A stretch of 64,000 bases of DNA, taken from positions 3,162,001 through 3,226,000 of the forward strand of contig OZ241987.1 in assembly GCA_965204395.1 (NCBI GenBank). The letters are read 5' to 3'. Both the position numbers and the translations under genes were made by a program. Below are positions 61,319 to 64,000 of this stretch, in pieces (positions within the stretch are counted from its first letter, which is position 1; each line of letters begins with the position of its first letter). Source of the DNA: Bin87 sp965204395 (GTDB lineage Bacteria; Chloroflexota; Dehalococcoidia; Lucifugimonadales; UBA3495). The notes under the pieces are model-generated. The model was not told the DNA's origin. It saw nothing but the letters and a program-made list of their open reading frames with translations, and searched no databases.

Positions 61319-61405
61319 CCCCTCTCCCTTGATGGGCGGAACGTCCGCCTCAGGCGGGAGAGGGTTAGGGTGCAGAACGTCCGCCTGTGGCGGAAGGGTG
61401 AAATC
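61319..61405. repeat. Repeat family A copy with two mini-palindrome inserts
   Basis: Host CCCCTCTCCCTTGATGGG, insert 61337-61358 (CGGAACGTCCGCCT, two bases, GGCGGG), host AGAGGGTTAGGGTG, insert 61373-61394 (CAGAACGTCCGCCT, two bases, GGCGGA), host AGGGTGAAATC. Deleting both 22-bp pieces gives a near match to the intact copy at 55924. It ends two bases before the stop of the enoyl-CoA hydratase gene and starts 15 bases upstream of the nitroreductase ATG. Confidence 0.85.
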
Positions 61406-61406
61406 T

Positions 61407-62174
61407 CTATAGACGCGGCGACCTCTTTTCCAAGAATGCGCTCATCGCCTCGTGCGGGTACGGCGTGTTGAAACACAGCGCAAAGGTCTTGATGCTGTAC
61501 TCGGCGGCAGCCTCCTGTCCCATCTCCAGCCACGCCGACACGATCTGTTTCTGAGCGGCCAGGATGTAGCGGCCCATCCCTATGAAGGCTTCAGCCGTCT
61601 CTAACGCCGCTGCTTCCAGTTCGGCCTTGGGTACCACGCGGTCCACCAGTCCCATGTCCAGGGCTTCGCTCGCATCCACCGTTTCGCCCGTGAGCAGCAT
61701 CCGCCGCGCCCGTCCCAGTCCCACCGTCGGCGGCAGCAACGACGCCTCGATCACCGACGGCAACCCGACCCGCACCTCCGGCAGCCCAAATACGGCGTCA
61801 TCGGCCGCAATCCTGATGTCGCAGGCCAGTGCCAACTCAAACGCTCCGCCCAGGCACGGCCCGTGTATCGCCGCCACCACCGGCAACGGGCAGTGAAGCA
61901 CTCCTCGTGCGGCGGCATGCAGCGACCTGATGAACTTCTCCGCCGACAGCGGCTCCAGGTCCTTCATCTCGTGCAGGTCAACGCCGGCCGAGAACGCCCG
62001 CTCCCCAGACCCGCGCAGGATGATTGCCCGCAACGACTCGTCGTCCCCGCACTGCTCGACCCGATCCCGCAGTTCGCGAAATACGTCCGGCCCCAGCAGG
62101 TTCAGATCCGTTCGCCCGTCTATCTCCAGGGTCGCTATGGCCCCTTGGCGTTTCAGGTTGACGCTTGAGGTCAT
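61407..62174 (-). CDS. Enoyl-CoA hydratase/isomerase
   Basis: A 255-residue crotonase: ILRGSGERAFSAGVDLHEM near 52-70, HGPCLGGAFELALACDIRIAADDAVFGLPEVRVG near 105-140, with the Glu positions typical of hydratases present in FELALACD and LPEVR. Terminal EAMSAFLEKRSPRL is normal. ATG overlaps the upstream stop as ATGA, coupling it to the alpha/beta hydrolase gene. Likely works on a CoA thioester whose ester or thioester is handled by the hydrolase. Confidence 0.93.
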   Translation of the reverse strand: MTSSVNLKRQGAIATLEIDGRTDLNLLGPDVFRELRDRVEQCGDDESLRAIILRGSGERAFSAGVDLHEMKDLEPLSAEKFIRSLHAAARGVLHCPLPVVAAIHGPCLGGAFELALACDIRIAADDAVFGLPEVRVGLPSVIEASLLPPTVGLGRARRMLLTGETVDASEALDMGLVDRVVPKAELEAAALETAEAFIGMGRYILAAQKQIVSAWLEMGQEAAAEYSIKTFALCFNTPYPHEAMSAFLEKRSPRL

Positions 62175-62953
62175 GCGGACGCCCTCGCCTTTGCACCCTC
62201 GATGAACCGCAACACCTCAAAGTTGAAGATGTCCGGCTTCTCGAAATACACCGAGTGGCCTGCCTCTGGCACCCGTAGCAGTTTCGAGCCCGGTATGGCT
62301 TTTGCACCGGCGGCGATCACCTGCGGCGGCGAGATCTGGTCGTCCTCACCCACGAAGAATAGCGTCGGCCCTGTGAAATTCGCCAGTTCCTCGGGCCCCG
62401 GGCCGGCCGGCAATCCATCCGCCGGCGTGTGTCGCGGCGGGTTGGTCCGCGAAATCTGGAGGTACAGATTCGCCAGGTTCGGGTTCCGCTGCACGAACAG
62501 CGGCGATACCGCCCGGAAACCGATTTCGCCTGACGCCGTATGCGTCGCCGCCCAGTTGCGCTGCTCGGCCACCACTTCCGGCACGTTCATTCCGCCCACC
62601 GTGTCGGCCATCACCAGGCTCTTGACCCGCTGCGGGTACTTGACCGCAAACCCCAGCATCGTGCGCCCACCCATCGACTGCGCCACCAGGTGCGCCGATT
62701 CAACCCCCAAGTGGTCCAGCAGCCCCCGCAGATCGTCCACGAACGAGGCCAAGCCCGGGCCCTCCGGCACGTCCAGCGAATGGCCAAACCCGCGATGGTC
62801 GAAGGTTACGCATTGATATCGTTGGGAGAAAAACGGAATCTGCTGCCACCAACTCAGCAGGTTGCCGCCCGCGCCGTGCGCGAACACTATGGTTTCACCC
62901 TCACCGTAGCACTGGAAGTGCAGGTCTATCCCGTTGATTTTTGCGCTGCTCAC
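62171..62953 (-). CDS. Alpha/beta hydrolase
   Basis: A 260-residue hydrolase: HGAGGNLLSWW oxyanion loop near 27, TFDHRGFGHS, nucleophile in VAQSMGGRT (Ser near 94), Asp in FVGEDDQISPP near 205 and His in PEAGHSVYF near 233. GTG start with GAGGTG upstream. Shares ATGA with the enoyl-CoA hydratase gene. Such enzymes include lactone hydrolases, haloperoxidase-like and C-C bond hydrolases of aromatic breakdown. Confidence 0.92.
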   Translation of the reverse strand: MSSAKINGIDLHFQCYGEGETIVFAHGAGGNLLSWWQQIPFFSQRYQCVTFDHRGFGHSLDVPEGPGLASFVDDLRGLLDHLGVESAHLVAQSMGGRTMLGFAVKYPQRVKSLVMADTVGGMNVPEVVAEQRNWAATHTASGEIGFRAVSPLFVQRNPNLANLYLQISRTNPPRHTPADGLPAGPGPEELANFTGPTLFFVGEDDQISPPQVIAAGAKAIPGSKLLRVPEAGHSVYFEKPDIFNFEVLRFIEGAKARASA

Positions 62954-63183
62954 GTGGACACCTCGGATGGTAGTGCATTAGCTCGTTGCTCGCGCCGATT
63001 CTAGCACGCTTTGCCGCTCGTTCCCGGTTGGCCTCATTAACGTTCCGAGTACACTCTTGTGCGCGTACCACCGGATCATCGCTCGAACCCACATTACCAG
63101 TTCAATTCAGTTATTGTCTGTGTGCTCACGTGTCACCTTCGGTCGTGCGGTGAAATGTGGCCACAATCGTCGTCCGAAAACTA

Positions 63184-63212
63184 TTGACATTCTAATCGCG
63201 TATTAATACGAT
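63184..63212 (+). promoter_or_regulatory. Strong promoter of the peptide gene
   Basis: TTGACA (63184-63189) and TACGAT (63207-63212) are separated by exactly 17 bases. It is the best minus-35/minus-10 pair in the window. It ends five bases before the ATG at 63218, so transcription would begin at or just after that codon. If the later ATG at 63245 is the true start, the mRNA has a 25-base leader. Confidence 0.7.
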
Positions 63213-63217
63213 ACCTG

Positions 63218-63430
63218 ATGGATGATTTAGGGATAACTGATAATATGACTTCTCAACAAACCGCCACCGATTCCCAGGAACCGGAACCGGAAAATACCTC
63301 CGAAGGCTACGAACTGGATCTGTCCGAGCTTGCGCAGATCGTAGGTGGTGCAGGCGCCATCGATGAGGTGGGCCTGCAGAACACCAGCGTCGGCAGCTCC
63401 GCCGGTTGGTGGGACGATCCAAATCAATAG
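63218..63430 (+). CDS. Candidate RiPP precursor peptide with double-glycine-type leader
   Basis: A 70-residue peptide. Acidic N-terminal part (DSQEPEPENTSEG) is followed by ELDLSELAQIVGG ending at residues 43-44, which resembles double-glycine leader ends such as L-S-x-x-E-L-x-x-V-x-GG. The last 26 residues (AGAIDEVGLQNTSVGSSAGW to the end) are Gly/Ser/Thr/Asn-rich with a WW pair. ATG at 63218 is nearly leaderless; ATG at 63245 (61 residues) is the alternative, with AGGGA eleven bases upstream. Nearby modifying enzymes or transporters are not seen inside the window. It may instead be an unmodified bacteriocin-like or signalling peptide. Confidence 0.55.
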   Translation: MDDLGITDNMTSQQTATDSQEPEPENTSEGYELDLSELAQIVGGAGAIDEVGLQNTSVGSSAGWWDDPNQ

Positions 63431-63589
63431 GCCATTCGCCCTGACGCTGCACGCTTGTGCTCGATTGCGCCCTTAAAAGCGCATTTGAACAGCAGGGTCG
63501 TTTAGAACTGGATCCGCCCGCTTGATGCTGGCGGTATATATTTGTGCGTGCGACAAATAACATACCCAATCTCAACGGACAAATGCAAA

Positions 63590-63991
63590 ATGGGTGAAAC
63601 CCAGCGACACGAAAGCGCGTCAAATGCAGTGGCAGCCATCGAAAACTTCATGGCCGCGCTCAACGCCCATGACGACGCTGCACTCCTCGACCTGCTGCAC
63701 CTGCCCCATGTGCGCATCTCCGGCGCCGGCCTCGCCATCTGGCACGACCGCGACGAGTTGGAAGCTACCTATCTCCGGGATTTCTACCAGCGCGCCGGTC
63801 CCGATTGGCACCACACCGTCCTTGATTCCACCGACGTGTTGCACAGCTCCCAGCACAAGGTTCATGTGCTGATCCAGTTCACCCGCTGCGATGCCCAGGG
63901 CGCGCCCATCGCCACCTACCGCTCTCTGTGGATCATGACCGAGGAGAACGGCCATTGGGGCGCTCAGGCCCGCTCCAGCTTCGCCCCGTGA
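63590..63991 (+). CDS. NTF2-like (SnoaL-type) protein
   Basis: A 133-residue alpha+beta barrel protein: IENFMAALNAHDDAALLDLL near 17-36, HVRISGAGLAIWHDRDEL, and VLIQFTRCDAQGAPIATYRS then LWIMTEENGHWGAQARSSFA at the end. This pattern fits NTF2/SnoaL-like proteins, which bind hydrophobic ligands or act as isomerases. 159 bases downstream of the peptide gene in the same direction, with a CCGCC...GGCGG hairpin and TATATATTT between them. Start ATG at 63590. A link to the peptide is only positional. Confidence 0.75.
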   Translation: MGETQRHESASNAVAAIENFMAALNAHDDAALLDLLHLPHVRISGAGLAIWHDRDELEATYLRDFYQRAGPDWHHTVLDSTDVLHSSQHKVHVLIQFTRCDAQGAPIATYRSLWIMTEENGHWGAQARSSFAP

Positions 63992-64000
63992 GGATTGACG

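Overview
The window is a high-GC bacterial chromosome segment with dense, mostly short operons on both strands. The gene content fits Chloroflexota of the Dehalococcoidia/SAR202 type: PdxST, a SpoIIIAA-like R3H ATPase, beta-propeller and PT-rich lipoproteins, LLM flavin oxidoreductases, several enoyl-CoA hydratases and nitroreductases, and many Uma2 nucleases. This placement is an inference from gene content, since no rRNA or tRNA is present to anchor it. GTG and TTG starts are common. TAG, TGA and TAA all serve as ordinary stops.

Layout. 0-5.3 kb: metallo-hydrolase, D-2-hydroxyacid dehydrogenase, two coiled-coil proteins and an aldo/keto reductase. 5.4-9.1 kb: a propeller lipoprotein, an LppX/LprAFG lipoprotein and a DHA2 MFS transporter in one operon, resembling the mycobacterial LprG-P55 lipid export pair. 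9.2-20.8 kb: a housekeeping block on the minus strand (tmk, R3H ATPase, pdxS-pdxT, PT-rich surface protein, response regulator and histidine kinase, rho, transaldolase, pyrG). 21-29 kb: a Calx-beta gene broken by TGA, a ThuA-like gene, an LLM oxidoreductase, and a peptide-type ABC operon whose binding-protein gene carries an in-frame TAG. 29-41 kb: a frameshifted PIN gene, two extracytoplasmic thioredoxin lipoproteins, argB and argJ flanking a DUF4160/DUF2442 pair, an AAA ATPase-PIN pair and an aminotransferase. 41.6-58.9 kb: an accessory stretch with a low-GC DUF262-HEPN pair, four Uma2 genes, two retropepsin-like genes, a uracil-DNA-glycosylase-like gene and an Mrr nuclease, mixed with metabolic genes. 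58.9-63 kb: a MetE-like enzyme, two nitroreductases, an enoyl-CoA hydratase and an alpha/beta hydrolase. 63.2 kb: a strong promoter drives a 70-residue peptide with a double-glycine-type leader, a candidate RiPP precursor.

The most unusual signal is in the intergenic DNA. The window holds at least four families of short palindromic repeats. A fifth, tiny element of exactly 22 bp (a GAACGTCCGCCT-type left part, two variable bases, then GGCGGG) sits inside copies of three unrelated host repeats. Removing the 22 bp restores the host repeat each time, which points to nested insertion. Other recurrent patterns are minus-10 boxes six bases before the ATG (leaderless genes), tandem 21- or 42-bp repeats in coiled-coil genes, and four gene disruptions (three nonsense codons, one homopolymer frameshift).
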